From NCBI RefSeq assembly GCF_013407925.2, contig NZ_CP060201.1:1426001-1490000 (forward strand): DNA of 64,000 bases. The letters run 5' to 3'. The translations under genes were made by a program, and so were the position numbers. Positions within the stretch are counted from its first letter, which is position 1; every line of letters starts with the position of its first letter. Positions 62,338-64,000 of this stretch are shown here, piece by piece. The DNA comes from Pseudomonas protegens. GTDB lineage: Bacteria > Pseudomonadota > Gammaproteobacteria > Pseudomonadales > Pseudomonadaceae. The notes under the pieces are model-generated. The model ran no database searches. It was not told the DNA's origin and was given only the letters and a program-made list of their open reading frames with translations.

Positions 62338-64000
62338 TCAATCTACCAATTTAGGATTCGGGCTAGTAGGAACAATGCTCGGGCTTGTTGTTCCTTTGAT
62401 CACAAAAACATTTGTCGGTTGAGCTTTTATCCCGGCTCCAATGTTCACATTCGTTCCGGTGACACCATCAACTCGTACCACAGGAAAACCATGGGCATTT
62501 TTACCTAAAATAACCGCATTACCTGAGCGATAAGCATCTAAAACTTTCTGCGCATCAGCGGCATTGCTCATATACCCCCCTTTCCCTCTATCAGCCAACT
62601 GTGTGGTTCCCTCTAGATGTCTTAACTGCTTTTGGCGACTAACTTGTGCGGCAACCTCAGGGAAATCCTTAGGTGTAAGTCTTCCTTTTGCCGCTCCCCC
62701 AACGCTTCCCCTGCCTCCCATCAGTGCCATCGCGGCCGCTGTGCCCAGCTCCAACAGAATACTAGCTTTTTCTTTAGGCTCTAACTTCCGTCCTGCGGAT
62801 CTATCCACCCAAGAGGTAGAGTCATTCCAACGGTCGAGGTCGGCCAACTCCTGAGGAGTCAGCCATCCCTCCTTGAGGTTCTTCGCAAACGCCTGTTGCT
62901 TGTCCAGTGCAAAAGTATCTCCCCAACCGCTCGGGTTAGGACTCTGCCAACTAACCAAATCTGGATTTCCCTGCAACAAGCCAGGGGTGTCATAGGTTGT
63001 CTGCCGTAATAGCCCAAGAAGCTCCTGAGAAACGGGGTCGTCCATTCGGATCGAGCTATTCAGGATTTTGTCTACACACGCGCGGGTACCACATGCATTG
63101 ATGGCATTGGAACGTTCCGCAGACAAGCTCTCATATTTCCCCAGAATGCTTTTAAGTTTGCTTTCGCTACAGCCTCCCGCGGCACGACAGTCTTTGATCT
63201 CCTTGAGCAGCTTTTCTGCCGCCGCATGATTGAGGTTGTTGTAAAGGATTGCCTGCTGTGCGACCCAGCGGCCCTTCTCTATTGACTGTGCATCGGCATC
63301 CTTTTGCGAGGCAGCTGCTAATACACCGACAATTTGTGAACTCATGACCAATAGGTTTTCATCACCTTTGACCAACTGGCCTAGTTCCACGACCAAAGCT
63401 TCGCTAGCACCTGCCGCCAGAGCGCCAGTCTTAAAGTCCCCACCGGTAGCTTCCGACAGTAGTCCTCCGACCATCGCATGAATGGCTATTTTCGGCAGCG
63501 AACCGTCGTCAAACACACCTAGGGTGTAATCACCCACCGCATTGAAGCTGGCTGCCGCCAAGGTGTTGAACAGGGCATTCTTCAGCACATCACTGGCATT
63601 GCCACCCTGCCCCAGCGCCTTGCTCAGCAACATCGAGGTCCCACCTTGCAAGGTCTGGTTGGCCGCAAACTTCCCAACACCTGCCCAAGTGTTTAATTGC
63701 AGATCAACTTTGCCGGTCAATACGTTGGTTTTACCTCCAACCCACTTGTCGAAGTAACCAGTAGTCAAACCAGCTGTCACCCCTGAAATCACATACCCCT
63801 TCATTGCATCCGAAGAGGTCACATCCTTGAAGACCGCCCCCAGGTTTCCACCATTGTTGATAAAGCTAACAGTTGCATTAGTCGCAGCGCCTGTAGCAAT
63901 AGCTCCTGCACCCGACACCAGCATTCCAGCAGTTCCCGAACTCATGGTCCCCGCAGCAACCGCTCCACCGGTGGCAGTCCCCATAGCTCCCATTGCCATA
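62338..64000 (-). CDS. cdiA: CdiA-type contact-dependent inhibition toxin, C-terminal part (5' end outside window)
   Basis: At least 553 residues, open to the window edge. The first half here is the DUF637-type hemagglutinin region (NGGNLGAVFKDVTSSDAMKG; LQGGTSMLLSKALGQGG; AIHAMVGGLLSEATGGDFKT). A pretoxin linker follows with paired cysteines (KDCRAAGGCSESK, NACGTRACVD). The last ~110 residues (SRQKQLRHLEGTTQLADRGK ... GGYMSNAADAQKVLDAYRSG) look like an Ntox50-type toxin. The N-terminal secretion and filament parts and cdiB should lie beyond 64000. Confidence 0.85.
   Translation of the reverse strand, partial: MAMGAMGTATGGAVAAGTMSSGTAGMLVSGAGAIATGAATNATVSFINNGGNLGAVFKDVTSSDAMKGYVISGVTAGLTTGYFDKWVGGKTNVLTGKVDLQLNTWAGVGKFAANQTLQGGTSMLLSKALGQGGNASDVLKNALFNTLAAASFNAVGDYTLGVFDDGSLPKIAIHAMVGGLLSEATGGDFKTGALAAGASEALVVELGQLVKGDENLLVMSSQIVGVLAAASQKDADAQSIEKGRWVAQQAILYNNLNHAAAEKLLKEIKDCRAAGGCSESKLKSILGKYESLSAERSNAINACGTRACVDKILNSSIRMDDPVSQELLGLLRQTTYDTPGLLQGNPDLVSWQSPNPSGWGDTFALDKQQAFAKNLKEGWLTPQELADLDRWNDSTSWVDRSAGRKLEPKEKASILLELGTAAAMALMGGRGSVGGAAKGRLTPKDFPEVAAQVSRQKQLRHLEGTTQLADRGKGGYMSNAADAQKVLDAYRSGNAVILGKNAHGFPVVRVDGVTGTNVNIGAGIKAQPTNVFVIKGTTSPSIVPTSPNPKLVD

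Noticed and set aside
60845..62600. Insertion sequence or prophage in the AT-rich part
   Set aside because: No transposase, integrase, terminal repeats or phage genes; the content is explained by toxin-immunity modules.

Overview
The window is chromosomal DNA from a high-GC gammaproteobacterium, almost certainly a Pseudomonas of the fluorescens group (P. protegens/P. chlororaphis-like). The calls rest on reading gene products and gene order: a polar-flagellum flg operon beside phhR-phhABC, the guanidinobutyrase locus gbuR-gbuA-symporter with a PA1414-like small gene next to it, PlpD, and REP/REPIN elements of fluorescent pseudomonads. No searches were run; family names come from recognised sequence patterns.

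Layout. 1-4.6 kb: flagellar rod and ring genes flgF-G-H-I-J (minus strand), with a sigma-54 promoter in front of flgF; flgJ runs off the left edge. 4.8-9.1 kb: aromatic amino-acid catabolism, the regulator phhR divergent from phhABC with a PhhR/TyrR-type palindrome between them. 9.2-11.9 kb: an ECF sigma/anti-sigma pair divergent from a Tat-exported phosphoesterase and a cupredoxin, with matching candidate ECF promoters on both strands. 12.1-15.8 kb: two very small genes, an MFS carrier, arfB and aroP. 15.8-16.9 kb: about 1 kb almost without genes. 16.9-18.0 kb: a 45-residue peptide gene, a stem-loop and an M29-metallopeptidase-like gene, the best candidate here for an undescribed peptide-maturation system. 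18.2-23.7 kb: the rluB-scpB-scpA-yciO-rnm block (minus) divergent from yciB and a YciI gene. 24.1-27.2 kb: a CpxR/CpxP/CpxA-type envelope-stress operon. 27.2-41.6 kb: mostly single metabolic and housekeeping genes (nitroreductase, trkH, AraC regulators, DMT exporter, PlpD, recQ, DTW-domain enzyme). 41.6-45.9 kb: gbuR/gbuA/symporter and the PA1414-like small gene with a long 3' untranslated tail. 46-55 kb: LysR/MFS pair, a DMT exporter, cvfB, a TorF-type porin, a lipoprotein, a frameshifted DUF2513-like gene, a DUF899 protein and an AraC-GyrI regulator. 55.4-60.1 kb: a tightly packed coiled-coil/membrane three-gene operon of unknown job followed on the same strand by a lipoprotein. 60.3-64 kb: a small gene with a highly structured leader, then the 3' end of a CdiA-type contact-dependent inhibition locus.

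The CDI end is read right to left: the DUF637-type C-terminal part of CdiA with an Ntox50-like toxin tip, its immunity gene, a decayed orphan toxin tip broken by frame disruptions, and that orphan's apparently intact immunity gene. This stretch is visibly more AT-rich than the rest. No tRNA, rRNA, CRISPR array, transposase or prophage structural gene was recognised.
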